DNA from: an uncultured Clostridia bacterium
Lineage (GTDB): Bacteria; Bacillota; Clostridia; Christensenellales; Aristaeellaceae
DNA: 64,000 nt
Direction of reading: 5' to 3'
Assembly (NCBI GenBank): GCA_947166385.1
Contig: CAMVEB010000018.1
Coordinates: 1 to 64,000 of the forward strand
This document shows, one piece after another, positions 43,526-52,325 of the stretch. How positions within the stretch are numbered: the stretch's first letter is position 1; each line of letters begins with the position of its first letter. The notes under the pieces were generated by a model that was not told the DNA's origin, searched no databases, and saw only the letters and a list, made by a program, of their open reading frames with translations. Made by a program: the position numbers and the translations under genes.

Positions 43526-43868
43526 TTGTTACGCATATTTAATTATTCTGTAACATTCAGGAGGAATCCTAGGCAGGGCAAGGAGTTCAAGCTTGTGGAA
43601 AAGATCTTCAGAAGTTGTGGACAACGAGAAGCCCTTATTTCCCAATGCTTTCTGGATTTTTTCGAATTGGCAAATCCACCAATTTCACCATTCCAATAAC
43701 CCAGTGTCTGGTGTTATGATGGCAACCCGCTCGCATTTGACCCTCCCATTCAGAAGCGGAAATGTTACAGCCGCTTGCTTGGCTTCAGCGGCTTCCGGAA
43801 CGCTGAAACAGCTCGAAATGAATTCCGGAGCACTCAAAGGACCCTCAGACTCGGGAAGGAGACCTACA
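43526..43868. other. Gene-free stretch
   Basis: No convincing gene. A long open frame from 43593 has no ribosome site and an unlikely composition. Confidence 0.45.
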
Positions 43869-44012
43869 ATGGAGATTACGGAGGAAGAATTCATGACGCC
43901 AGATACCGAACCGGCGGAGACGAACATCACCATGGAAGCATGGCCGATCCCGCCGGAAGACGAAACGCGAGAGTTTGAAGAATTCCTGATGGAAATTGGT
44001 CTCCGATTCTGA
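43869..44012 (+). CDS. Very small acidic protein
   Basis: 47 aa (MEITEEEFMTPDTEPAE..., ending EEFLMEIGLRF) with AAGGAG upstream. Highly acidic, no motif. Plausible small early phage protein; could also be spurious. Confidence 0.4.
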   Translation: MEITEEEFMTPDTEPAETNITMEAWPIPPEDETREFEEFLMEIGLRF

Positions 44013-44159
44013 ACGCTGCTTCCTCATCTGAGCTGGACGCTGGGCAAGCGAAGATGAGTTGAAACTCGTTTGATGTAGACGCCACCCCACGTCCGGCATG
44101 AACGAGATCTGTATTCCCAGCGCATATTTGTACTTCAGATGGTCAAGGAGGACACAAAC

Positions 44160-44381
44160 ATGAAGCAGGCACAGAGCACAGTTACCAGCAACGACGACAC
44201 AGGAACAGAAGAAGTTTTCAGATGCATGACGTGTGGCGCGGTCATCGGCCACTATGGGCAAGGATCCTTTGGGACCACAAAGTGTCCTGCCTGTAAAGAA
44301 GATTACAGATTTGACTTTAAGGAAGATTGTCCAACACTGAAGCGGATAACGCGTCGCGTACGAGCGAAGTCTGCAACGTAA
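44160..44381 (+). CDS. Small zinc-ribbon protein
   Basis: 73 aa, GGAGG 8 bases upstream. FRCMTCGAVIGHYG...TTKCPACKEDYRF is a CxxC-x(n)-CxxC zinc ribbon followed by a basic tail (RITRRVRAKSAT). Early-region position suggests a phage regulator or DNA/RNA-binding protein. Confidence 0.55.
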   Translation: MKQAQSTVTSNDDTGTEEVFRCMTCGAVIGHYGQGSFGTTKCPACKEDYRFDFKEDCPTLKRITRRVRAKSAT

Positions 44382-44410
44382 GATAATATAATGGTTTCCG
44401 GGACATGGAA

Positions 44411-44485
44411 GAGAGCTGAAGTCTTCGCAGGAGAGACAGGAGCTTCACATGAACCCCGAAGTCTTGTGAGAGAGCTGAAGTCTTC
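44411..44485 (+). repeat. Direct repeat GAGAGCTGAAGTCTTC, period 59
   Basis: Identical 16-mers at 44411-44426 and 44470-44485, each followed by an AGGAGAGACA-like block; a partial CGAAGTCTTG lies between them. The core GAAGTCTTC is itself nearly palindromic. Leads into a strong terminator, so it may be part of a small RNA. Confidence 0.55.
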
Positions 44486-44499
44486 ATAGGAGAGACATG

Positions 44500-44562
44500 A
44501 GCCCCGGCAGGAACGAACACAGAGGATGACTTCTCTGTGCCGTTTCCGCCGGGGCTTTTTCT
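44500..44562 (+). terminator. Two-stem terminator, possible 3' end of a small RNA
   Basis: Outer AGCCCCGGC / GCCGGGGCT (44500-44508 / 44548-44556) encloses CACAGAG / CTCTGTG (44518-44524 / 44533-44539), then TTTTTC. Confidence 0.7.
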
Positions 44563-44796
44563 TTACCCCTTTTTCCCCCATGACCCGGCCATGAGGCCGA
44601 AAACATAAACACACCAGCTGGCTGGCCGCCGGTCGCTCCGGCAGTCTTTCAGGGCCACCCGGTTGGCGTCAAAGCACCGACCGCTGAAAGGGTCGCTGCA
44701 AATCACGAGAACGGAGAAGTTCAAGATGATGCGCAGCCTTATTGAGTTCACCCTTTTTGCTTCCCCGTTCCGACCGAACGAACGGAGGAAGCGAAA

Positions 44797-45276
44797 ATGG
44801 CATCCGGCGAAAAGAAAATCTCCATCCGGATCAACGGAATCAAAATCGAAATCACTGAAGAAATCAAAAGGAGCTGGTACAAGATGATCAATGATACCCG
44901 TCATGAAGCACAAAGAAACGGCACCTGCGGACAGGCAGACTACCGGCGCTGCAGCGGCGACTGCGCCCTCTGTCCCCGGCAATTAACCGGCAACTTCGTC
45001 AGCTATGAGGAAGCCTTCACGACCGCTGATCCGGCCCCCGGACCCGCGGAGACCGCCGAACAGGCGGACACCCTGGAGCGCATGCTTGCCCAGGCCAGGA
45101 GCCTCTGCGAGGATGGGGATCTGATTCTGACGATGTGCATGGAGAAGCTCTCCAGCCATGAGATCGGGAGCCGGCTCGGGATCCCGCAGAAAACCGCCTA
45201 TCACCGCATCCGCAGGCTGCTGAAGGAACTGCGTGACTACTACAAAGAAAATTTTGAATTTTCCGAAAAAAAGTGA
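44797..45276 (+). CDS. Phage sigma-like protein (region-4 HTH)
   Basis: 159 aa, GGAGG 8 bases upstream. The N-terminus has CGQADYRRCSGDCALCP, a cysteine cluster that may bind metal; the C-terminus LSSHEIGSRLGIPQKTAYHRIRRLLKEL is a sigma-70 region-4-like helix-turn-helix. No region 2, so it probably acts as an activator or partial sigma. Upstream 44563-44796 has no gene. Confidence 0.6.
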   Translation: MASGEKKISIRINGIKIEITEEIKRSWYKMINDTRHEAQRNGTCGQADYRRCSGDCALCPRQLTGNFVSYEEAFTTADPAPGPAETAEQADTLERMLAQARSLCEDGDLILTMCMEKLSSHEIGSRLGIPQKTAYHRIRRLLKELRDYYKENFEFSEKK

Positions 45277-45352
45277 CTCAAAACGGCGATTTTTTGCCAG
45301 TTCTTAGTAAGGGGACTTTTTTCCCCATCATCAAATGAGGAGGGCCAAACAC

Positions 45353-45817
45353 ATGGCTAACGATCCCTATATCATGAGCTGGGACGATGTCCTGGAGAAC
45401 GACGGGCAGGAGTTTATTGTCCTGCCGGAAGGCGACTACACCTACACCGTGACCGGGTTTGAACGCGGGCAGTTCCCCGGCGGACCGAAGGTACCCGCCT
45501 GCCCGAAGGCGACGGTCACCCTGACGATCGACAACGAGCTGGGAGCGGCGATCGCGAAGGTGGACCTGCTGCTGTACCGGACGATCGAATGGAAGATCGC
45601 GGCGTTCTTCCGGAGCATCGGGCAGAAGAAGCACGGAGAAAAGACCGTCATGGACTGGAACAAAGTCGTCGGAGCCCGGGGAAAGGCGCACTTCCGGCCG
45701 CGGGAATACAACACGAAGGACGGACAGAAGCGAGAGGTCAACGATGTGGACCGGTTTATTGACTATGAAGGGGATGCCGCGTTCACCAAGGTCGAGAATG
45801 AAGAACTGCCGTGGTGA
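45353..45817 (+). CDS. DUF669 phage protein (ssDNA-binding type)
   Basis: 154 aa from MANDPYIM with GAGGAGG upstream. LPEGDYTYTVTGFERGQFPG...PKATVTLTID and the acidic/Trp end (EELPW) are DUF669, a family encoded next to phage helicases and recombinases, probably binding single-stranded DNA. Start of the right-hand phage replication module. Confidence 0.82.
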   Translation: MANDPYIMSWDDVLENDGQEFIVLPEGDYTYTVTGFERGQFPGGPKVPACPKATVTLTIDNELGAAIAKVDLLLYRTIEWKIAAFFRSIGQKKHGEKTVMDWNKVVGARGKAHFRPREYNTKDGQKREVNDVDRFIDYEGDAAFTKVENEELPW

Positions 45818-45835
45818 AAGAGAGGAGTATAACAA

Positions 45836-47815
45836 ATGAATACTATCCTATCCGCGCTGGAGCACCTGCGGTGTTCCGAGCTGGACCATGCCGACTGGAT
45901 TCGGGTCGGCATGGCCCTGAAATCAGAAGGCTATGACGTATCCGTCTGGGACGAATGGAGTAGCCGGGATCCGGCCCGGTATCACCCCGGAGAGTGCGCC
46001 CGGCGGTGGAGAAGCTTCCAGGGCAGCGATGTGCCGGTCACCGGGGCATCGATTGTGAAGATGGCGCAGGACCGGGGATGGCAGCGCGGCGTCATGGACT
46101 GGAACGACGTGCTGGAATACGACGGCGCGCGAAGCGATCCCGACTCGCAGGAGCCTGTCCGGACGCCCACGGAAGAGCTGATCCTGTACCTGCAGACGCT
46201 GTTTGAACCCGGGGATTATGTCGGGTATGTGACGAACGACGCATGGCAGACGGACGACGGCAGGTGGGTGCCCGCCAAGGGCGTGTATTACCGGACGGCC
46301 GGGGAGCTGATCGAATCGCTGCAGCGGTATCCGGACGACATGGGGGCGACCGTCGGCGACTGGAAACCGGAGGCCGGGGCGTGGATCCGGTTCAACGCGC
46401 TGGACGGCAAGGGCGTGCGGAACGAGAACGTTGTGAAATTCCGGTACGCGCTGGTGGAATCGGACGTGATGCCGATTGACGAGCAGATCCTGATGTACCG
46501 GAAACTGGAGCTGCCGATCGCCGCGCTGGTGCACAGCGGGCGCAAGAGCGTGCACGCGATCGTGCGAGTCGACGCGGAGAGCTTCGAGGAATACCGGAAG
46601 CGCGTGACCTTCCTGTACGATTTCCTCGCCTCCCACGGCGTGAAGGTGGATACCCAGAACCGAAACCCGAGCCGTTTATCCCGGATGCCCGGGGTGACCC
46701 GGAACGGGCAGGCGCAGAAGCTGCTGGGCGTGAACATCGGGCGGAAAAGCTGGGTGGACTGGATGGATTTCGCGGAGGGGGCGGCGGACGAGCTGCCGGG
46801 GATGAGCCCGCTGTCGGAATACGCGGAGCATCCGCCGGATCTGCCGGAGGAGCTGATCAAGGGCATTCTGCGGCAGGGGCATAAGATGCTGATCTCGGGC
46901 AGCAGCAAGGCCGGGAAATCCTTCCTGCTGATGGAATTATGCATCGCCATCGCGGAGGGGATCCCCTGGCTGGGGTTCCCGTGCAAGCAGGGGAAGGTGC
47001 TGTATGTGAACCTGGAGATCGACCCGGCAAGCGGCATCAACCGGTTTATGAAAATCTACGAGGCGATGAAGCTGCCCGCAAGGCATATGGAAAATATCCT
47101 GATCTGGAACCTGCGCGGGCATGCCGTGCCGCTGGACCAGCTGGTGCCGAAGCTGGTCCGGCGGCTGCGGGATCAGCGGCTGAGCGCGATTATCATCGAC
47201 CCGATCTACAAGGTCATCACCGGGGATGAAAACAGCGCCTCCGACATGGCGGCATTCTGCAACCAATTCGATAAGATCTGCAACGAGACGGGGTGCAGCG
47301 TGATCTACTGCCACCACCACTCGAAGGGCGCGCAGGGGGCGAAGCGGACGATTGACCGGGCCTCCGGCAGCGGGGTTTTCGCCCGGGATCCTGACGCGCA
47401 GCTGGACATGATTGAGCTGGAACTGTCTGAAGAAGTACAGAACCTTGTCGCGGAGCGCGGCGCCACCGCCTGGCGGATGGAATGCAGCCTGCGGGAATTC
47501 CGGAACTTTGAGCCGGTGGATTTCTGGTTTGAATATCCGCTCCACCGGGTGGACAGCAGCGAAAGTCTGCGGGAGATGCCGGCGCAGGGAACCTTTGACG
47601 CCGGGAAACTCAAGAATAAGTTTTCCAAAAGCACAGAAAACGCCGAGCGAGAATTCCGTACCGCGTATGACGCGCTCAATCTGGATGGCACCGTTACCGT
47701 GAAAGATATGACAGATTACCTGGGCTGCAGCGACAAGACCATCTATGCGCGGCTGAAAAAGATGAACGGCGAATATATCCTGAAAGGCGGGAGAATTAAA
47801 CATGAATCGATATGA
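45836..47815 (+). CDS. Phage primase-helicase (PriCT-like start, RepA-type AAA)
   Basis: 659 aa. SELDHADWIRVGMALKSEGYD...DEWSSRDPARYHPGEC is a PriCT_2-type domain (residues 10-70); the middle resembles an archaeo-eukaryotic primase region (ALVHSGRKSVHAIVRVDA); ISGSSKAGKSFLLMEL (Walker A near 358), IIIDPIYKVITGD and CHHHSKG form a RepA-like helicase. A small HTH closes it. It should prime and unwind phage DNA. Confidence 0.82.
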   Translation: MNTILSALEHLRCSELDHADWIRVGMALKSEGYDVSVWDEWSSRDPARYHPGECARRWRSFQGSDVPVTGASIVKMAQDRGWQRGVMDWNDVLEYDGARSDPDSQEPVRTPTEELILYLQTLFEPGDYVGYVTNDAWQTDDGRWVPAKGVYYRTAGELIESLQRYPDDMGATVGDWKPEAGAWIRFNALDGKGVRNENVVKFRYALVESDVMPIDEQILMYRKLELPIAALVHSGRKSVHAIVRVDAESFEEYRKRVTFLYDFLASHGVKVDTQNRNPSRLSRMPGVTRNGQAQKLLGVNIGRKSWVDWMDFAEGAADELPGMSPLSEYAEHPPDLPEELIKGILRQGHKMLISGSSKAGKSFLLMELCIAIAEGIPWLGFPCKQGKVLYVNLEIDPASGINRFMKIYEAMKLPARHMENILIWNLRGHAVPLDQLVPKLVRRLRDQRLSAIIIDPIYKVITGDENSASDMAAFCNQFDKICNETGCSVIYCHHHSKGAQGAKRTIDRASGSGVFARDPDAQLDMIELELSEEVQNLVAERGATAWRMECSLREFRNFEPVDFWFEYPLHRVDSSESLREMPAQGTFDAGKLKNKFSKSTENAEREFRTAYDALNLDGTVTVKDMTDYLGCSDKTIYARLKKMNGEYILKGGRIKHESI

Positions 47816-47884
47816 CCAAAATTCTTCTTTCTACGCTGTTTGTATAAATAGAATAGAAGAAGAAAAAACCGTTCGTTACACTCC

Positions 47885-47925
47885 CGAAGTGGGAATGACT
47901 TCCTAAGGTCAGTCATTCCCCTTCG
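47885..47925 (+). terminator. Hairpin after the primase-helicase gene
   Basis: GGGAATGAC (47891-47899) pairs with GTCATTCCC (47912-47920), extended by CGAAG/CTTCG. No clear T run; may be a processing or regulatory hairpin. 47926-48019 holds no gene. Confidence 0.45.
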
Positions 47926-48019
47926 AGGACTGCAACAGTAACCCCCCACCCCAACCGGGCCACACAGGCAAAAGGAGGCTTAGAAAACCGATGAATGAGA
48001 AAGCAGAGGAGGAAGCATC

Positions 48020-48256
48020 ATGCGGAGAAACTGGGAAGCGCTGGCAAACGCGATTGTTTCTCAGGCCGTCACCGATTACCGGATCGCCCGGTACATGGCC
48101 CGGGTGTACCGGTATCGGGAAACATCGCGGGCCATCATCCGGGAAGTGGAGCATTTCTTCCGATCCCGGTGGTTTAACCAGCTGACAGACATTGACGGCA
48201 AAGCGCTGATCAGAAACCTGAGGGAGGAAGATGTATGGACGTTCAAGAATACCTGA
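48020..48256 (+). CDS. Small basic phage protein
   Basis: 78 aa, GAGGAGG upstream; overlaps the activator gene by 22 bases. Helical, Arg-rich (DYRIARYMARVYRYRETSRAIIREVEHFF). Unknown function. Confidence 0.5.
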   Translation: MRRNWEALANAIVSQAVTDYRIARYMARVYRYRETSRAIIREVEHFFRSRWFNQLTDIDGKALIRNLREEDVWTFKNT

Positions 48257-48675
48257 AACAGGGATATCTGCTGGATCAGCGGATCAACTATCACCTGCGC
48301 AGGCTGGAGGAGACGAAAAACATGATTGACGGCGTCAACTCTCCGTTGATCAGGCCAGACAAGGTAAAGACATCCCCGGACGGAGAAGCGCCCTATGTGA
48401 AAGCGTATCTGAAGATGTCCGAACTGAACGAGCGGATTAATCAGGAGATCGATCTGCTGTTTGATTTGCGGAATCAGATCGAGGAAGCGATCCGTACCGT
48501 CGGACCTGAGAGACATCGTCTGGTCCTGCTTTACAAGTATATTGAGGGGCGGACATGGGAGGACATCGGTATCATGCTCAATGCCGACAAAAGCACCGTG
48601 AAGCGCTGGCATCAGGAAGCGCTGCAGATGGTGAAAATGCCGGAAAACCCGATTGTCATCCAGAACATGCAGTAA
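48235..48675 (+). CDS. RinA/ArpU-like late transcription activator (DUF1492-type)
   Basis: 146 aa. N-terminal coiled coil (INYHLRRLEETKNMIDGV...LNERINQEIDLLFDLRNQIEEAI) and C-terminal region-4-like HTH (LVLLYKYIEGRTWEDIGIMLNADKSTVKRWHQEAL). Proteins of this layout lie just before terminase genes and switch on late transcription. Three 10-base-spaced repeats 30 bases downstream are its likely target. Confidence 0.78.
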   Translation: MDVQEYLKQGYLLDQRINYHLRRLEETKNMIDGVNSPLIRPDKVKTSPDGEAPYVKAYLKMSELNERINQEIDLLFDLRNQIEEAIRTVGPERHRLVLLYKYIEGRTWEDIGIMLNADKSTVKRWHQEALQMVKMPENPIVIQNMQ

Positions 48676-48705
48676 GGAGGAAAAAAGCGGAAATTTTTTT
48701 CAAAG

Positions 48706-48732
48706 TGAGCCGGTATGAGCCGAAATGAGCCG
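48706..48732 (+). promoter_or_regulatory. Three TGAGCCG iterons at 10-base spacing
   Basis: TGAGCCG starts at 48706, 48716 and 48726, one DNA turn apart, just after the activator gene and before a TTGACT/TATGAT-bearing leader. Candidate activator binding array for the late promoter. Confidence 0.6.
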
Positions 48733-48744
48733 AGACAAGCTCCC

Positions 48745-48813
48745 TTGACTTATGATATGATACACTTGGCAAAATTGGATGAGGGATCCCGGAAGAAATT
48801 CCGGGATTTTTTC
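48745..48813 (+). promoter_or_regulatory. Late leader, copy 1: promoter-like block plus attenuator hairpin
   Basis: TATGATATGATACACTTGGC and the following 11 bases are repeated at 49476-49506. A 9-bp stem ATCCCGGAA/TTCCGGGAT (48786-48794 / 48799-48807) and T run follow, 88 bases before the next gene. Confidence 0.6.
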
Positions 48814-48894
48814 ATGGACAAAAACAAGGAGGAATACGGAATGCGTGATGGAGCCCAGACATGAATCAAAAAAACATGATGAGGAGGAAACCGC

Positions 48895-49473
48895 ATGAAC
48901 AACCATACACCGGTCAAAATCCCGGAGCTGCCGGGAAAGATCTTTCTGGAAAAAAAGGACAACGGGGTCTATGTGAGATACCTGCTGGGGCGAACATATG
49001 ACAGGGACCGGCAATTCAACGTACCGGAATACAAGGTGATCGGGGTGCAGCTGGAACACATGCCCGGGCTGATGCTGCCCAACGACAACTATGAAGCCTA
49101 CTTCGACAGCCGGGGGATTGAACTGAGCGAGCAGGCGCGGGATCAGGAGGAGAGCTTCGCGGGTCCGGCCCCGACCGAAGAGGAGGAAACCTATCTCCGC
49201 AAACGGGAGATTTTCAAAACCTATGTTCCCTACTTCAACGACCTGTTCTACGAGATCCGCGGGCAGAGCAAACGAAGCCAGTACGAAAAGATCAGCGATT
49301 ACCTGATTACGAGCCTGAACGCCGTGCTGGCGAAGATGCTGGAGATGCTGGAGGGGGAAAAGGGGACGGAGATGCTGCAGCTGATTGAGAAAGAGATGAA
49401 ATACAACGAGGTGATGGTGCTGCTGACGCAGTTCAAGAGCGCCATCTTCGAATTCCGATATGAGAAGATGTAG
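48895..49473 (+). CDS. Pre-terminase phage protein, unknown
   Basis: 192 aa, GGAGG upstream. N-terminal half beta-rich (NGVYVRYLLGRTYDRDRQFNVPEYKVIGV), then acidic linker and helical C-terminus. Occupies the small-terminase position but has no visible HTH. A small-terminase role is possible by location only. Confidence 0.5.
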   Translation: MNNHTPVKIPELPGKIFLEKKDNGVYVRYLLGRTYDRDRQFNVPEYKVIGVQLEHMPGLMLPNDNYEAYFDSRGIELSEQARDQEESFAGPAPTEEEETYLRKREIFKTYVPYFNDLFYEIRGQSKRSQYEKISDYLITSLNAVLAKMLEMLEGEKGTEMLQLIEKEMKYNEVMVLLTQFKSAIFEFRYEKM

Positions 49474-49475
49474 GA

Positions 49476-49536
49476 TATGATATGATACACTTGGCAAAAC
49501 TGGATGGAAACCCCGGAAGATTCCGGGGTTTTTTGC
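49476..49536 (+). promoter_or_regulatory. Late leader, copy 2, before terminase
   Basis: Matches copy 1 at 30 of 31 bases (TATGATATGATACACTTGGC...TGGATG). Its hairpin ACCCCGGA/TCCGGGGT (49510-49517 / 49522-49529) differs from copy 1 at both sides of the same base pair, so pairing is conserved; a T run follows. Confidence 0.65.
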
Positions 49537-49548
49537 GTGGAGGGAAAA

Positions 49549-50811
49549 ATGGATCCGAGATGGGAAGCGGCTTTCACGAAAGTGGAAGCGCTGATGGAAG
49601 GGCATCTGGAGAACATCGGGCAGCTGGCGGGGTTTTCGGACCTGACGGCGCTGCACGGGGAATGGATCCACGAGATGGTCCACGGACACGGGGACTATAC
49701 CCTGCAGGCGCACCGGGGGAGCTACAAGAGCAGCTGCCTGGCGGTGGCGATCGCGCTGATCATGATCCTGGACAGGAAGCGGAACATCATCTTCCTGCGG
49801 AAGGCGGACAACGACGTGGCCGAGATGCTGGGGATGGTGCGGAAAATCCTGAAGAACGACGAATTCAAGGCGATGACCTGCACGATGTACGGGGAGCCGG
49901 TGGAGATCATCTCCGAGGGAGCGGACCACCTGAGCACGAGCCTGTGGCAAAGCCCGATGGGGGCGCAGCAGCTGCTGGGGCTGGGGCTGAAGTCCTCGAT
50001 CACGGGGAAGCACGCGTACTACGTGATCACGGACGATATCTGCAACCTTTCCGACCGGATCAGCCGGGCGGAAAGGGAGCGGACAAAGCTGCAGTACGAC
50101 GAGCTGCAGAACATCCGGAACCGGGGCGGACGGATCATCAACCTGGGGACGCCATGGCACAAGGAAGACGTGTTCAGCCGGATGCCGAACATCCACCGGT
50201 ATGACTGCTATACCACCGGGCTGATCGCGCCGGAAAAACTGGACGAACTGCGCCAGAGCATGGCGCCTTCCCTGTTCGCGGCGAACTACGAGCTGGTGCA
50301 CATCGCGTCGGAAGAGGCGTACTTCGAGACATCGCCGGTGTTCACGGACGACGTGACCGTGCTGCGGGACGGGATCTCGCACATCGACGCCGCGTACGGC
50401 GGGCAGGACTATACCGCCTTTACCTGCGGGGCGCGGCGGGACGGGGTGATCTACCTGTACGGGCGGCTGTGGCACAGGCACGTGGACTGCGTGCTGGACG
50501 AGATCCTGGCCGAGGCCGACCGGCTGATGTGCTGGCCGATGTACTGCGAGGACAACGGGGACAAGGGTTTCCTGCGGAAGGAGATCATCGACCGGGACCG
50601 CTACGGGAAAAGGTATACCGAGCAGCAGAACAAGGTGATCAAGATTTCATCCTACCTGCGGAAATGGTGGCCGAAGATCGTATTCGTGCGGGGAACGGAC
50701 GCGGAGTATATCAACCAGATCATGGACTATACCGAGCAGGCGGAGCACGACGACGCGCCGGACAGCGCGGCGGTGGTGTGCCGGTACTGGGACCGGAGGG
50801 ACTATCTGTAA
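49549..50811 (+). CDS. terL: Terminase large subunit
   Basis: 420 aa from MDPRWEAA, GGAGG upstream. LQAHRGSYKSSCLAVAIAL (Walker A-like, near 55), FLRKADNDVAEML, AYYVITDDICN (Walker B), then the nuclease part HIDAAYGGQDYTAFTCG and CEDNGDKGFLRKEI. It packages DNA into the capsid with ATP power. Confidence 0.88.
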   Translation: MDPRWEAAFTKVEALMEGHLENIGQLAGFSDLTALHGEWIHEMVHGHGDYTLQAHRGSYKSSCLAVAIALIMILDRKRNIIFLRKADNDVAEMLGMVRKILKNDEFKAMTCTMYGEPVEIISEGADHLSTSLWQSPMGAQQLLGLGLKSSITGKHAYYVITDDICNLSDRISRAERERTKLQYDELQNIRNRGGRIINLGTPWHKEDVFSRMPNIHRYDCYTTGLIAPEKLDELRQSMAPSLFAANYELVHIASEEAYFETSPVFTDDVTVLRDGISHIDAAYGGQDYTAFTCGARRDGVIYLYGRLWHRHVDCVLDEILAEADRLMCWPMYCEDNGDKGFLRKEIIDRDRYGKRYTEQQNKVIKISSYLRKWWPKIVFVRGTDAEYINQIMDYTEQAEHDDAPDSAAVVCRYWDRRDYL

Positions 50812-50826
50812 GGAGAGAGCAACAGG

Positions 50827-52122
50827 ATGGGAAGCAAGAAGAGAAAGGCGATCATCCGGGCGATGGACGGATATGCCAACGCGGCGGCCTTCCTGGGGGA
50901 AAGCTCGGAGCTGATCTCGTCGGGGACCTACCTGCGGTCGCACCTGACATCGAAGACGGAGCTGCTGACGGCGGCGTACCGGGAATTCTGGATCGCGACG
51001 CGGATCATCGACATGCCGGCCGAGGACGCGACCCGGGCGTGGTATACGCTGACCGGGGACATCCCGGCCGAGGACATGGCGGCGCTGCGGCGGACCGAGG
51101 CAAGGCACGGGATCAAGCGGGAGATCACCGACGCGATAAGGTGGGCCCGGCTGTACGGCGGGGCGCTGGCGCTGATCGTGATCCGGGGACAGGAAGACCG
51201 GCTGGAGACGCCGCTGGATCTGGACACGCTGGGGCCCGGATGCTTCCAGGGGCTGCTGGTGATCGACAAATCGATGGGGGTCTCCCCTTCCCTGGAGCTG
51301 GAGGACGACCTGGACGATCCGGACTTCGGGCTGCCGATGTGGTACACCGTGGACCTGGAGGACGGGAAAAGCGTGAAGATTCATCACTCGCGGGTGCTGC
51401 GGTTCGTCGGACGGGAGCTGCCGCGGATGGAGATGATCCGGGAGAGCTACTGGGGCGCCAGCGAGCTGGAGCACCTGTGGGACGAGCTGCAGAAGCGGTC
51501 GGCGACATCGGCGAACATCGCGCAGCTGGTTTTCCAGGCGAACATCACGACGCTGAAGATGGGCGACACGGGCGAGATGCTGGTGCTGGGGGACGACCGG
51601 AAGAAGGAAAAGGTGCTGGACATGGTGGCGAAGGAGAACCGGATCCGAACGAGCTTCGGGATCCAGCTGCTGGACAGCAACGACTCCATCGAAAGCCACA
51701 GCTATTCCTTCGCCGGGCTGACGGACGTGTACGAAGCGTTCATGATGGACATCGCGGGGGCCGCGGAGATCCCAGCGACGAAGCTGTTCGGGCGGTCGCC
51801 CCAGGGATTCCAGTCCACGGGGGAAAGCGACCTGCGGAACTACTACGAGACGATCAGCGGGCTGCAGGAGCGGCACCTGCGGCCGGCGCTGGAGCGGCTG
51901 CTGCCGGTGATGGCGATCAGCAGCTGGGGATACCTGCCGGAGAACCTGAGCTTCATCTTCAACCCGATCGCGGCGGAATCGCCGAAGGAGCTGGCGGAAC
52001 TGGCGGAAAAGCTGACGGCGCCGGTGATCGAGGCGTACCGGAGCGGGCTGATTACGAAAGATCAGGCGGTGGCGGAGCTGAAGATCCGGGGAGAGCCGCA
52101 CGGACTGTTTACGAAGATCTGA
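50827..52122 (+). CDS. Phage portal protein (DUF1073-type)
   Basis: 431 aa. REFWIATRIIDMPAEDATRAWYTLTG, ARLYGGALALIVIRGQED and FGRSPQGFQSTGESDLRNYYETISGLQE match DUF1073 portals. Forms the DNA entry ring at the capsid vertex. Very G/C-rich third positions (cgg, ctg) like the rest of the late genes. Confidence 0.85.
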   Translation: MGSKKRKAIIRAMDGYANAAAFLGESSELISSGTYLRSHLTSKTELLTAAYREFWIATRIIDMPAEDATRAWYTLTGDIPAEDMAALRRTEARHGIKREITDAIRWARLYGGALALIVIRGQEDRLETPLDLDTLGPGCFQGLLVIDKSMGVSPSLELEDDLDDPDFGLPMWYTVDLEDGKSVKIHHSRVLRFVGRELPRMEMIRESYWGASELEHLWDELQKRSATSANIAQLVFQANITTLKMGDTGEMLVLGDDRKKEKVLDMVAKENRIRTSFGIQLLDSNDSIESHSYSFAGLTDVYEAFMMDIAGAAEIPATKLFGRSPQGFQSTGESDLRNYYETISGLQERHLRPALERLLPVMAISSWGYLPENLSFIFNPIAAESPKELAELAEKLTAPVIEAYRSGLITKDQAVAELKIRGEPHGLFTKI

Positions 52123-52135
52123 AAGGAGGGATGGT

Positions 52136-52183
52136 TTGAACTACTTTGGAACACGGCTGTCGGAAAACATTTCCAGAAGAGAT
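52136..52183 (+). pseudogene. Stranded first codons of a DUF2213 gene, interrupted by R1
   Basis: A TTG start with AAAGGAGG upstream opens MNYFGTRLSENISRRD, then R1 begins. After R1, 52287 on continues PEGLQAKYI and a stop. The intact gene 140 bases on starts MQYYGTKLSENISLRRPEG. So this is a diverged duplicate of that gene's 5' end. Confidence 0.65.
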
Positions 52184-52286
52184 TCCGCAACCTCAATCGG
52201 CGCGGCTCCACACTGTGGAGACCGCTTGTTTCGGTTGACCTCACCTCTGACGAAACTTCCGCCACTGGCGGTCGTCAGAGGTTCGC
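52184..52286 (+). repeat. R1 structured repeat, copy F (in the prophage)
   Basis: Hairpin 1 CTCCAC/GTGGAG (52206-52211 / 52215-52220); hairpin 2 CCTCTGACGA (52244-52253) with TCGTCAGAGG (52272-52281), inner CCGCC/GGCGG (52259-52263 / 52267-52271) where other copies have CTGCC/GGCAG. Antisense to the gene relation seen for copies D and E. Confidence 0.85.
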
Positions 52287-52325
52287 CCCGAGGGCCTTCA
52301 GGCCAAGTATATTTGAGGTGATAGT

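Noticed and set aside
43593-43868. 5' extension of the 47-aa gene to a 139-aa protein
   Set aside because: No ribosome site at 43593 and low-quality composition; the internal ATG at 43869 has AAGGAG.
49504-49548. Terminase start at 49504
   Set aside because: That extension is the leader hairpin region; GGAGG precedes the ATG at 49549.
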